From Takakia lepidozioides (taxonomy: Eukaryota; Streptophyta; Takakiopsida; Takakiales; Takakiaceae): a stretch of DNA of 64,000 nucleotides. The notes beneath the pieces are model-generated. The model was given only the letters and a program-made list of their open reading frames with translations, was not told the DNA's origin and made no database searches. The position numbers and the translations under genes were made by a program. Location of the stretch: contig CM060733.1 of assembly GCA_030704615.1 (NCBI GenBank), positions 69,316,001-69,380,000 of the forward strand. The letters run 5' to 3'. Below, one piece after another: positions 12,191 to 22,896 of this stretch (position 1 is the first letter of the stretch; every line of letters begins with the position of its first letter).

Positions 12191-13133
12191 TCCGCCACAG
12201 TCGTTGGCTCATTACTACCAGATCATGCGCATTTGGCTGCCAGTGGCGACTAGGACTAAGGTTCTTCCAAACAATCGACCCATTGAGGATCATCACTTTG
12301 CGAGGTACTGGTCTGAAGCAGGTACCATGTTGAAGGAATTAATTGCCTTCTAAGTTGTACATGGGTACGTTTATACCAAAACCAATGAGGTATCAAGTAT
12401 TGTCATGGGCTGTGGATTATACTATGCTGATTGTTTTCTGGCACGTTATCACATTGAGCAGCAGAAGATGCAATCGCGATTTCTGAGTTATTCCAGTGGG
12501 GATCATTGGGTCTTACCTTCAGTGCCACCTCATATGTACCTATATGATGCAAAAGTTATGATGCAGAAGGATTCCTAACTTCGTTCATGGTTTCATTCGG
12601 CTTGGAATAATTTGACAACACATAAATTCAGCCCTGAGGATATTTTCTTTAAGGGACATGAGGCATGGAAATACTTGCACTGTTCCCAAGTCATTGGCAC
12701 ACCTCTTACATATACAGATAAGGAGTTCAGGACGTTCACTAATTTTGCGTGCCAGCGCTTACAACAAGTTGTACAATTTAAACTTCCAGATATGGTTGGA
12801 CAACATTGTATGCCACACAGGATTCCACTTAAAGTTTGGTCGTTAAAACACCTAAGGGGAGACGAGGATTCTGATACTACTGTTTCTTCAGCGGACTCTT
12901 TTGACATGGCAGAGGACTATGCAATTCAGATGGCAGAGAAGAAACGACGGGGATCTCCTATGCCTGAGAGGTTACCTCGTTATCAGCCAAAGGAGGGTCA
13001 GACATTTCCAGGTAGTGCTCAATCATCTCCGTCAACCAGTGACAGGATTCGGGCTCGCACACGGAGTCCTTCACGAGACTCTCACCATCGGAAGGGTGCT
13101 CGCTCACAAAGGTTTGCTAATCCCAAACAGTAA
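12132..13133 (+). pseudogene. Extra sense-strand ORF, C-terminal part
   Basis: A single frame, interrupted only by stops at 12,351-12,353 and near 12,576, runs from about 12,132 to 13,133. It is globular at first (SLAHYYQIMRIWLPV; HFARYWSEAGTMLKEL; YLYDAKVMMQKDS) and ends in a basic Ser/Arg-rich tail (RTRSPSRDSHHRKGARSQR) that could bind nucleic acid. It overlaps the end of the coiled-coil frame, so a frameshift near 12,150 joins them. It ends 21 bases before the polypurine tract. No family recognised. Confidence 0.5.
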
Positions 13134-13154
13134 ACCGTGAGGACACGGCTTTTT

Positions 13155-13172
13155 GAGAGGGGGAGGGGTAAA
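13155..13172 (+). promoter_or_regulatory. Polypurine tract
   Basis: GAGAGGGGGAGGGGTAAA abuts the TG of the 3' LTR. This is the expected primer for plus-strand DNA synthesis. Confidence 0.88.
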
Positions 13173-14112
13173 TGTTAGAGGGCTGCTTGGGACTTAGACG
13201 CTTTTACGGGTTCTGTGGGGTACCCTTAATTTTTGCGCAGATTGAGACCAACAGGAGCCTTAGGGGTGGCAGCAGCAGGCTTTAGGGGGGTTACACAGCC
13301 CGACACAGCTTTACACAGCCCGTCACAGCCCGACACAGCCCACCACAGCCCGACACAGCCCGTCACAGCCAGTCACAGCCACCACAGTTTCGCACAGCCC
13401 ATCACAGCCAACACAGCTCGACACAGCCCAACACAGCCGACACAGCCTTACATAGCCAGTCACAGCTCGGCACAGCTTGACACAGCCTGTCACAGTACAT
13501 GGGGATCAGTTATCATTGACAGGGAACGACTGTGAGGGAACGACATCTGCAGAAGGAACGTGTTACTTCAGGGATGACGGTTAATTAGTTAGGTGGTTAG
13601 AACAGCTTGCGGGCAGATAAAGAGAGCGGCAACGGAAGGAAGGACACTTCACGGGGAGCGCTTCTGGATCATGCATGAGAGGAGATCAGGCGGGGAGCAA
13701 GAAGGAGGAAAGATGAACAGTAGATGCTGATTACCTGCAGAGCTATAGTGATATGGTAGGGTAGATTAGAGTCACCATGGCATTGGCCTGATACCTGATA
13801 AATCGTAATCTGATACTTATTCGATACAAACACACTGTGTAGCGTGACATGAGTGAAGCTGTGGAATGAATGCATGATTAACTGGAACTTAATAGATACT
13901 GATGCAATCTGATGCTTCAGTATACACGGTAAGATAAATTGATAACATGAAGGCAAGAAGGAATACAAATAGGAAGCACAACCATGATTCACTAGCTGCA
14001 GGTCATGACTGATTGTTCTAAGCGGGCTGAGTGCTTAGAGATATCCAACTCTTCTATCTTGGAGTTTCCACCTCGGATAACGAAGGGATGGGTGAGTAAA
14101 AGCCGCTCGACA
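13173..14112 (+). repeat. 3' LTR
   Basis: 940 bp. It matches the 5' LTR but is 77 bp longer, because the CACAGCC tandem repeat (13,292-13,497) has more units. It ends CTCGACA and is followed by the AGGCC target duplication. Confidence 0.92.
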
Positions 14113-14117
14113 AGGCC
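14113..14117. repeat. Target site duplication AGGCC (right copy)
   Basis: Right copy of the 5-bp duplication that flanks the LTR element. Confidence 0.9.
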
Positions 14118-15350
14118 CACGGCAGAGAGTTGGGTGACAAAATGATAGTAAGCTGAAAGTACCTATGAGGCAGGGCCTACAATGTGCGTGTCGTCTGCCA
14201 CCGACGGAAAAAGACAAGATGAGTGAGCTTGTGCAGAAGCCGTGAGGGCGCGGACATGAGCCATGGCAAACAAAGGTCCTCCTAAAGGGTCGCCTTGGCG
14301 GGTCCCAACCTCGGACTAAATGATGGAGCACTCACCTAGGCGAGAATGATGACTGTAGTATAGGGGAGTGGTGGATGCATAGAATAATCGAACAAACGGA
14401 ATGAGCTGGTGGAAATCTCCTCCGGCTGAATGGAGCTCCTGAAAGATAGCCGCTCGTGACACAATGTTGAAAGCGTTGGTGACGTCGACCTGGAGAACCA
14501 CCCAATCCGGATGAAGATCAAGAGCTGCACGAATCCCCTAAACCACCACCTTGCAACCGCCTGGAGTGGCGACCCCGAACTGGTGCGGAAAGAGGTGTCC
14601 GGAGAAGGCATCTCGAAACTGAAGACAAAGTGAGTGGCTGACAAGGCGGTAAAGAACCTCTCCAACTGCGATAGGGCGGATGCTAGTACCTGAGGGTTTG
14701 CTCATAGCCAACAATCTGGAGGCCCCAAGGAGACGGGCCACTGGGGCAGGGATACGGCCAGCAGCAATAAAAGAGCAAATCTGAAATAGTTGAGAGAAGC
14801 CACTAGCAGAGTCATGTGGAGAGAAACAGTCGTGTAAGTGCTCATACAGGAGACCGGAAGGACCTGCCGCTGCAAGATGGGGACTGCGCATGAAGGCCTA
14901 AGTGAAGACCTCCCGATCTAGCTTGAGATCCTGGTCTGGCTCGAAGTCCTCAATAAAAAGCGGCAGAATATCCTGAGCTGATGGGTGAAGGGCTTCGAGG
15001 GCAGTGACAGTATCCGGTGATGGAGGCGCTGGTGAGGAAGGTGCTAAAGCCTTGGCCGCGCGTGAGTACTTGCCAACGCGGCCTAACATGAGACTATGAC
15101 GAAGTCGCCTGTGGGCCGACGAGGGTGGCTGCGTGGAGGAAGCGGGAGGGGCGCGTGCCGCAAGGGCTAGTGCCCGTAATTGATGCTCATCTTGCAGACT
15201 CTCCCAATCTCCAGATAAAAAACGGCGAAGACGGATGCGCGTCTCTCTGTGCCCTGACTGACCGCCACAAGCGGGCAAAACCAAACACCACTGAGGAAAT
15301 AACAAGAGCCGTGTTGAAAGCAAGGGCTTTAGCAGCAAGATCAGCAGATG
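14113..15350 (-). pseudogene. LINE reverse transcriptase, 5' segment
   Basis: Minus-strand RT domain of the same LINE as 289-1,870. Visible are SPHLAAAGPSGLLYEHLHD, RPIAVGEVLYRLVSH, FGVATPGGCK, VTNAFN, TRQGDPLGGPLFAM and an active-site ADDTHI (YxDD family) near 14,190. A TAG at 14,895-14,897 and frameshifts near 14,340 and 14,540 inactivate it. The reading frame runs to the AGGCC duplication and resumes in frame at 1,870 if one AGGCC and the LTR element are removed. The upstream boundary near 15,250-15,350 abuts an ORF1-like frame, so the element may be 5'-truncated. Confidence 0.82.
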
Positions 15351-15810
15351 CAAACATAATGGAGTAGAAACCCCTACCCAACGGGATGCAAAAATGCATG
15401 ATTAAACCCCCAGCAGCACCCAGGTGCTCAAGGGCCCATCTTCGTGCCCAATATCTATCTCTGGCACGCCCAGGGAAATGCACAAGGATTCCCTGCTCCT
15501 TGAGTGCATGCGAATGCTCTCTCACGACCTCCATGTTCAGCTCCAGAACTGGCTGGCTTTTGGACGTCTTTCCTGCAGATTTGCTCCATAATTGCGTTGA
15601 ACGAGTAGGGGAGAGTACCCGATCAGAGCCCAAAACTCCAAGATCAAAACGAGCAGCTCTGCTATCGGAATTTCTGCGGAAGGACTCCCTGGGTTTAATC
15701 CTGTTGTCGTGCCTGTCGGATCTGGGGACATTGCTTTCCGGTTGGAAACCCAATCTGTGGACGTTGTCCCGGCGACGAGGGACGGCGAAAACAAAAGAAG
15801 CCATAGACAA
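15187..15810 (-). pseudogene. LINE ORF1-like protein (DUF4283-type) fragment
   Basis: A 207-codon minus-strand frame. The C-terminal half (EHSHALKEQGILVHFPGR; WALEHLGAAGGLIMHFCIPL; GFYSIMFASADLAAKAL) has the look of the DUF4283 RNA-binding-like domain found in ORF1 of plant L1-type LINEs. The N-terminal part is basic and Ser/Arg-rich. It lacks the C-terminal half expected of ORF1. Its strand is opposite to the endonuclease at 16,590. Either it belongs to the minus-strand LINE at 14,113-15,350, or it is the inverted 5' end of the plus-strand L1. Confidence 0.5.
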
Positions 15811-16373
15811 TCGATGAAGGAACCTCGAAAGGCACGTAAAAACTATCTAGGCTGAAACGAGGGAAGGATAGCGGGGGAGAGACACCAGAAACACCAGGTG
15901 ATAAAAATCTCTGCGCAAGACTCCTGAGACGTTGGAAACACCATATGACGAAGCTGTCCGATAGAAGGCCTGCCAGAGGTTCACGGAGCTCAAGAATCAT
16001 AAGTAAGAAAGGGGGCGCGGGAGAGAGAAGCTCCCACCAGGACGCCTGCGCTTAATTGCCATAAGGTCTTCACATGGCTCAGAGAGCGAGGAGGATGATC
16101 AACAGCCGAGATGAGGGCACCCAATGAAGGAGCCGTAAGAAGCATAAACGCCCCTGGGGAAAATGTCAGAAGAGAGACACCGAAGCTGCAGCGGGAGACA
16201 AGCTGCCAAGCAGAGAAGAGGTCTATGGCGAGCTAGTAATGAGTCACGGGCCCCAAGAATCATTTTCCCCGCTGGCTTGTTCTACCTTCTCATGTGCTGA
16301 TTCCACAACATGGCTTCTAGTTGAGGAAACTAGACCTTTTTTCTTTCTTGCAATTCTGTTTTTAACCCCCTGA
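15811..16373. other. Junction region between opposite-strand LINE parts
   Basis: No clear protein frame. On the minus strand 15,811-16,240 could be the leader of the ORF1-like frame. From about 16,270 the plus strand reads weakly into the region before the L1 endonuclease. The strand switch lies at about 16,240-16,370. Confidence 0.4.
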
Positions 16374-16589
16374 ATGCTCAGTGTATGGATGCTTTTCGCT
16401 AGGCTGCCAGGTTCAAGATGTTTCCCCTGTCTCCTTGTCATGATAAAGGCACTCTCTTTGACCAGCCTTGGGGATTATCAAGACCTATCCCGAGGCCAAG
16501 ACCCTTCATTTCCACATGTTCAGATTGCAAGTTTTCAAGCCATCAATTCATGGTACCACCATGGGCTTTTCCACCGATCCTCCATGAAT

Positions 16590-17860
16590 TGTTCTCTTGT
16601 CACCTGGAATGTGCGGGGCATTGGTTCCAAGGCTACTATGCCCAAACGCAGACGTCTCCAACGTTGGGCTGCTTCCTTAATCAACTCCAACAGCATCATC
16701 TTCCTGCAGGAGCACAAGTTAGACCAGGCTAAGATAGATGCGATTGGCGGTTCATTCTGGCCTCCTTGTGCGAGCTAGTGGAACCCTACGATAGCTGACT
16801 CCCGGGGTGGGACTGCCATCCTCGTGTCCCCGGCGTTGCTTCCTTCATTTTCCACAGTGGAATCTTGGATGCAGGGCCGTGCGCAATATGCCTTTGCGAG
16901 CCAGAATTCTGCCTTTTCAGGAGTGTGCTTTTGTGAATATATATGCTCCAAACTCTGTAAATGGGAGGGTGGCATTCTGGTCTTTTTTAAGACAGAAGTT
17001 TTTGAGCCTCCCTCATATCACTCATTGGGTATTAGGTGGAGACTTTAATATGGTCGAACAATCGAGTGATAGGCTCATCCCCTCTTCTCCTTGCCTTTCA
17101 GTGGAAGAATCTGATGCGTGGGAATCCTTTTGCTTTACAGCAAGAATTGTTGACTCTATGGATGAATGCTCGAGAGGCCTTCGCTTTACCTAGTCAAACA
17201 ACCGGCTGCCCCCAGATTTACATATGGCTCGATTAGACAGGGTATACTTCTCCCCCATTCCTCTCATCTGGGCTGTGATTCAGCCGCAGGGCCCGGTGCT
17301 TCCAAACTTCGATCATGCCAGTGTTTCTGTGTCTTTTTCCCTCCCGGGGGCCAAAGCCAAGCAGAGCGGCTTCTTTAGGCTAAACCCTGCTTTCTTGAAA
17401 ATCCCCTCCTTCCTGCAGCAGCTAAAAGCCATGTGGACATCTTCTGGGACAGAGTTTACCTCCCCCACCATGAGATTCCTTAGTAGATTGGAGAACTCCA
17501 GGAAATTGGCGAGATCCTTGGCCTTATCCTTTGCTGAGGGTAGAAATAAACAGGAGAAAGCGCTTCTTAAATGTCTTGCTCAGTGCCTAAAAGTAATTGA
17601 GTCCAACTAGATGGGGCCCCAAACGATGTCCTCATACAATTTGGCGAAGAGGAACTTAGCAGAGCTCCTTGAAGATAAAAATGAAGCCCTTCGTAGAAAA
17701 GTTGGAGTGAACTGGTCGCTGAAGGGAGAAAAGATGAACCGTTATTTTTTTCTTAAGGCTAAGCAAAGGCGAGAAGCAACCACGATTAGTGCCCTTCAGG
17801 ATGGCCAGGGGGTTTCCCTCATTTATAGTACATTTGGTTTATCTAATAATATAGTATAAT
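16590..17860 (+). pseudogene. L1-type LINE: AP endonuclease and linker, 3'-truncated
   Basis: Apurinic-type endonuclease motifs in order: VTWNVRGIGS (Asn), IIFLQEHKL (Glu), VNIYAPN, VLGGDFNMV (GDFN) and MARLDRVYFSPI, then FDHASVSV where SDH is usual. The pre-RT linker follows (VGVNWSLKGEKMNRYFFLKA). This enzyme would nick target DNA for target-primed reverse transcription. At least three frame changes and stops occur (near 16,776, 16,900 and 17,190). The element ends at about 17,850, before any RT motif. The same linker occurs again at 19,840-19,960, so it is not the 5' half of the next LINE. Confidence 0.82.
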
Positions 17861-17998
17861 GGTAAGCATACATGAATCCAAATTACGACATAAGTATTGA
17901 TGCGTCGTACACTACGCATATTGTAGCCACGACTTGATGCCCAAGCTCGCAATCACATTGCACATGAGGCATTTCGCGCCGGTCTGCTTGCATAATTT

Positions 17999-18900
17999 GT
18001 GCCAGAGCCTGTGCCTGATGTGACCAGTTGGTTCCCCCAGCACCACGTAGATGAGATGCGTAGGGTCAAGGGGTATCGTAGGTGTCGTAGGCATTATGGC
18101 CGGCGACGAGCAGACCCAACCCCCCCTCCGGTTTCCTCAGGCGGTCCCCCTGATCCAGTGTCCTCATCTGATGGTTCTCCGCACTGTACATGCAGTAGCA
18201 GCTTGCAGGCCGATTGTGCCTCCCCCCCCCCCCCCCCCCCGTCTGTTTCTTTGCCTGATCCGGACGTTGTACCCCCGGCTGCACGTCCGGCATTACATCC
18301 TCAATCACCTCCACTTTCATCTCCTCCGCCAGCAGTACCACCTCCACCTCCACGTGCATGTGCCTCCCGAACCCCTAGGAGGGGTCGGCTTCGCCCTAGG
18401 TTTCCTCCCCTTCGGCTTGGGCGGCTTGAGCCGGATCCTCGCCCCCGATGGGAAGCGCACATAATTATGTTACTGAGGACCGTCCAGCCTCGTTGTTGGG
18501 GGAATCATCTCGACCCTCCTACCCCCATCCGAGAGAATGTGGAGTTTGAGTATTGGGGGAGACGGTATGTTGTGAGAGCCGCTACTGACCCTACTATGGG
18601 TACGGTTTATTCACGGTCAATGATATTGTGGTACTTCATCCTCGGAGAAACGGCATGGTGGACTTGTTTCCCTACTACGGTCCATACTACACCTCCGGGG
18701 AGTTCCGTACATTACGCCTCAAAGGGATGCACATGTTTGTCATGACATGTGCTTGTAGGACTATTAGGGCTGGCAGCGAGCTATTTGCCTCATACGAGTT
18801 CTCACGGGATGATTGGGACCTCCGGTTACAGCATGAGTGGGATGTGTATGATAGAAATAGGGTTCCTTTGAGACAGGGATCGCGCAGAGGGGCATTGTAG
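17999..18900 (+). pseudogene. SET-domain-like fragment with proline-rich N-terminus
   Basis: A Pro/Ser-rich N-terminal part (17,999-18,420; poly-C run at 18,222-18,240) leads into VEFEYWGRRYVVRAATDPTM. After a frameshift near 18,590 comes YGYGLFTVNDIVVL, then MHMFVMTCACRTIRAGSELF ASYEF. GxGLF-x-DI near the start and I-x-AG-x-EL-F-x-SYEF near the end are in the order seen in SET methyltransferases. The central NHS box is not visible and the domain is short (about 100 residues). I therefore call it SET-like at moderate to low confidence. It lies between two LINE fragments and may be a captured or inserted gene piece. Confidence 0.4.
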
Positions 18901-19560
18901 ATATTCTCATGATGTACTTTGTATACCTCCGATTAATCGATTGATGTAAATATTTTTCTTGTTGCTCGTGTGGGTTGCAACTTTGCATATGTGATCTAAA
19001 CATATTTATGCACATGTGCACCAAATATGAGCTTGAACCAAGTTCATTCAATGGGTCATTCTAGTGTTGAAAGCAGCTACGTGTCGTAGAGACGAAAAAT
19101 TGCGTTTCGCCTGCACATGATTTTTTTTTAATTCCATTTTTAAGCCATATGCTTAATGATAGCATATGCAATGTGCGTGAAAAAATTGGAAGTAAACAAA
19201 AGTCATTTTGACCCAAAACCATATTTTGTTCTCTCATTTGCACTCCAAAGTTGAGTTATCTTTCACTTCATGCACTCTTCATAGAGAGTTCTCCAAAAGT
19301 GACCCTAGAATTTTTTATTTTTTTATTTTCATTTTTTTTCCATTTTTTTTGTCAAATATTTTGCATGGATGTAGTGGTAGAAACCCCGATGTCACAAAAC
19401 AAAATAGAGCCAAAAATAAAATCATTATGCCCCTCAAAACCGCAATCCTATATTTTCTAAATGCAAATATTCCCTTAAGAGCCTATTTTCCAAGAGTTCG
19501 ACCATGCATGCATTTCCTGTCAAATCAATCTCCCAAACTTGCAAAATAGAGGCAAATGAT
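18901..19560. other. AT-rich non-coding stretch with a dispersed repeat
   Basis: No gene. The segment 18,955-19,070 (an actttgcat, then catatttatgcacatgt, then gagcttgaacca order) resembles 28,795-28,885 at a rough two-thirds identity by eye. It looks like a dispersed repeat of unknown class. T-rich runs at 19,117-19,128 and 19,310-19,350. Confidence 0.4.
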
Positions 19561-19564
19561 GGTT

Positions 19565-22500
19565 TAGACTAGCACTCGAATCCGCTTGGGCCTCCACAGC
19601 CAATGAAGTACTCTGCCCCATTGAGAGGTTTCAAGCCAAACTCAAACAAACAACCATCACAGCTCAAACCCTCAGTACCCAGATAGCCATCCAGAGGCAG
19701 CGCAAAGTACTTGCTCTCAAGAAATGTCTTAGAACATGCCAAAGGCTCCTAGAACTTGGGAAATTAGATACATTATCGCTGCAAACATATCATGAAGCCA
19801 GGCGGAACCTTGAAGCCTTTGACTCTATAAGGGAGCAGAAGTTTAAATTGCAGGCTGGTATCAATTGGGCTTCAAAGGGGGGAAAGAATGTTGAAATATT
19901 TCTTCGAGAAAGTCCAAGTTCGTAGAACCTCCCAGATTATCTCAGAGCTGCAGGACCCATTAGGTCACTCTTCCTCGAATCCCAAACAAATGGTTTCAAC
20001 GACGCACTCTCACTTTGCAGGGCTCTTCAAACAAAGACCAGACTCGCAAAGCATTATTGTGGCCAGAGAAACTTGCCTGCGCAATCATCAAACCAAGCTC
20101 ACCCAATCAGGCGCAGTCTCTCTGGATGGGGAGTTCACTGAAACTGAGCTCTCGAAAGCCTTGAAGTTTATGTCCAAACGGAAATCTCCAGGCATAGACG
20201 GTATGTCTGTTGAATTTTACAACACCCTCTGGAAGGTATTATCCAAGGACTTCTGTGCAATGGCAAATGAGATCAAAAGAAAAGGATCAATGCCAAGACA
20301 AATGGCTCAGGGAGTAATTACTCTTCTCTTCAAAAAGGGGGACAGAAAGCAGATTTCAAACTATAGGCCTATAACATTGCTCAATGTTTCATACAAGATC
20401 ATTGTAAAGGCCCTTTGCCTATAGCCTCTTCTTCCAACCATCATAAGGCCTGGTCAAGCTGGGTTCGTCAAGGGAAGATATATCCTTGACAATATTTTGT
20501 TGGCACAAGAGACCCCAATCTATGCAGAATCCACTGGGCAACACATAGCCATGCTTCTTTTGGACTTTGAAAAAGCGTTTGATACGGTAGAATGGCCAAT
20601 GCTGTTTGCGACACTCCAAAAAACAGGGCTCTCAAAAGACTTTTGTCACTGGGTTGAAATACTCCTCCTCAACGCATCCAGTAGGGTTACAGTGAATGGG
20701 TTCATCTCTAAAAAATTTGACCTTCAAAGATCAGTTCGTCAAGGATGCCCACTGGCTCCATTCCTCTTCCTCATAGTGGCAGACTCTCTGGGATATCTCT
20801 TGGACAGTAACCCAAATATACCTGGGCTCCAAATCAAAACGCAAGCCAACAAGAACCTCCAGATCAAAGACTCAATGTTTGTAGACGACACGGTTTTATA
20901 CCTTCAGGCCACGGATGCCAACCTGTAGGAGGCAACTGAAACTCTGGCTACTTTTTGTGAAGCTTCTGGATTAAAATAAACTGGGCAAAAACAGTTGCCA
21001 TTCTAGCTGGAGACACAACCACCATTCCTGTTGGGTTCAGCCCCAATTGGGGGGGGGAATTTGGGTCTCAACTGGCTTCAACATTGTGAAGTTACTACCC
21101 TGCTTGGGCACCCATTTGGGATTAACCTTTCAGACGACCAGAGGTTGGGCCATGTCATAGTCAAGCTAAAAAAGAAGCTAGTTTACTGGGGTTCCCGTCA
21201 TCTTTCAATTACTGGAAGGGCTCTAGTAGCCAACCAAATTCTTCTAGCCAACATATGGTACTTTGCTTCTGTTTGGAGGCCCTCGGCTCCACAGGTCAAA
21301 CAAATCCAAAAAACCATCTGTAACTTTATATGGGGCGCAGATTCAGATGCCAGGAATCCTAGACCAGCAGTCTCTTGGGCCCAGATTTGCCTTCCAAGAA
21401 AGAAAGGTGGCTTGGGGATCATTGATCCAAGAACCCAAATATTGGCTCTCTTGGGAAAATGGATAGTAAGGCTATTAGGGCCTGAAGGCGGATGGTGGAA
21501 GCATCTAGTTTATCAGCACATTCTCAAAAGTTCCCCTCTCAAAACCAAAACATGGAGCCCATCTCTCCGATGGATCACACAGGGTTTTAGACACAAATCT
21601 TGTGGTTCCCCTTTATGGAGAGCCATATGGGATGTTTGGAGATCCATTCGGCCCCGGTTGGTTAAAGAGGACCCAAAATCATATGAGGAAACCATGCACC
21701 AATTCCTTACCCTCAATTGCAACAATCCTTCCGCTGCAGACAAAGCCTCTGCTGCAAAATTCTCAGCCTGGGATAAATTAAACATAGCCCAAATCAAAGA
21801 CATTTGGGGCGGTCGGGATTTTCTGCCTCTGGACCAAATTAATCCAATAGTTGGTCCTCAAAGAGGGACGTCAGGTTACCACCAGTTTATTCAAAATATT
21901 CCTAACAACTGGATTCAAACTCTCACAGCGGGCCCTCAGCAAGCTTGCCCTGGCAGCTGGGTCACTTGCTCCGCATCCCTTCATCAGGTTATATACATCA
22001 CTGAAGCTCGGCCCAACCACTTTTAGGGTATAGTTCTAAACAAAATTGAGCTATCAAACTTTCTTGTGGTTGAATCATTGAATCCAGTGACTATCTCTGC
22101 TGGGCAGTTCACTCCAGTTCGTATCTGTCATTGGTCTTCTTCTGAAAGAGACATGAACCCCGAGTGCTCCAATGGAACAACCCCTAAATGATTAGCTCTC
22201 ATCTCAATTATTCTCTGGGTGGAAGGTGTGCCCTTTATGGGGGTCATGGTGGACCCAAAGGAACGGTCCTGGAATTTCGGAACATCCTGTCCTTCGTTCT
22301 TCATCTACTCAGCTAAGGCACCATATCGTTCGCTGCTAAAACCTCAGCAATTTAGGGATAAATGGGCCTCCAAATGGGCTGGCTACGGCTTGAATCTGGC
22401 TAGATGGAATCTCATATGGGCCAACATATGGAACAAGGTCAGGCCTGCCAGAGTGGCAGCCTTTCTGTGGCAGGTCGCAAATAGGGTTCTGAAAGTAGGT

Positions 22501-22896
22501 TCCTGGCTGGCATTCTCGGAGGCATTAATTTGCAAATGCTGCAGCATAGGGATGACATAATCTCTGGAGCACTGTCTTCTCCGTTGCAGTATCCCATCAA
22601 AAACCTGGCCCCGCCTCACACCCATCATGCAGATATGGGAACCTGGAATCCCCTCGGCAACCCACAAGCTTCTTAACTATGATGGAAACCTTCACAGCAT
22701 ACACAGTCACTGTCCGGTTTATGAGGCATTCAGATTTCTCTCTCTATGGAACATCTGGAAAGTAAGATGTTTATGGGTTTTAAATAGAGAGAAGACTTGT
22801 CTCTTTGTGCTTTTATCTACAATATTCCATGAGGTGCAAATTGAGGGAAGAAAGGCCTGGGCAAATTTAAAGGCTAAACATAAAAGTGGGCGGTAA
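19565..22896 (+). pseudogene. L1-type LINE: reverse transcriptase to zf-RVT domain
   Basis: The pre-RT linker (GINWASKGGK, FFEKVQVRRTSQIISELQD) leads into RT: FMSKRKSPGIDGMSVEFYN, ITLLFKKGDRKQISNYRPIT, LLLDFEKAFDTVEW, SVRQGCPLAPFLF and active site MFVDDTVLYL (near 20,880). After RT come LSITGRALVANQILLANIWY, RKKGGLGIIDP and a zf-RVT-like C-terminus (WNLIWANIWNKVRPARVAAF; Cys/His cluster near 22,530-22,590). Stops at 20,422-20,424 (TAG), 20,926-20,928 (TAG) and near 22,024 and 22,558, plus a frameshift near 19,890, make it inactive. It is 5'-truncated, with no endonuclease. Orientation matches the LINE at 16.6 kb. Confidence 0.88.

Larger units (their letters stand above)
1871..14112 (+). mobile_element. 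Ty3/gypsy LTR retrotransposon with internal inversion
   Basis: A complete insertion bounded by LTRs that begin TGTTAGAGGG and end CTCGACA, with TSD AGGCC on both sides. The internal order is: PBS, gag start (plus), an inverted block holding the rest of gag and the N-terminal half of RT (minus), the C-terminal half of RT, RNase H, integrase (plus), an extra sense ORF region, the polypurine tract and the 3' LTR. Outside the CACAGCC repeat the LTRs differ at about 20 of about 620 positions by hand count, mostly transitions, so the insertion is not very recent. No aspartic protease motif was found between gag and RT. There are several stops and frameshifts, so it is non-autonomous. It sits inside an older minus-strand LINE. 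Confidence 0.92.

Noticed and set aside
9380-13133. Envelope gene of the LTR element
   Set aside because: Position fits, but no signal peptide, membrane segment or glycoprotein-like feature was visible; a long coiled coil alone is not enough.
16590-22896. One L1 element interrupted by the SET-like sequence
   Set aside because: The pre-RT linker (GVNWSLKGEK and GINWASKGGK) is present on both sides of the interruption with different sequence, so these are two LINEs, not one split element.
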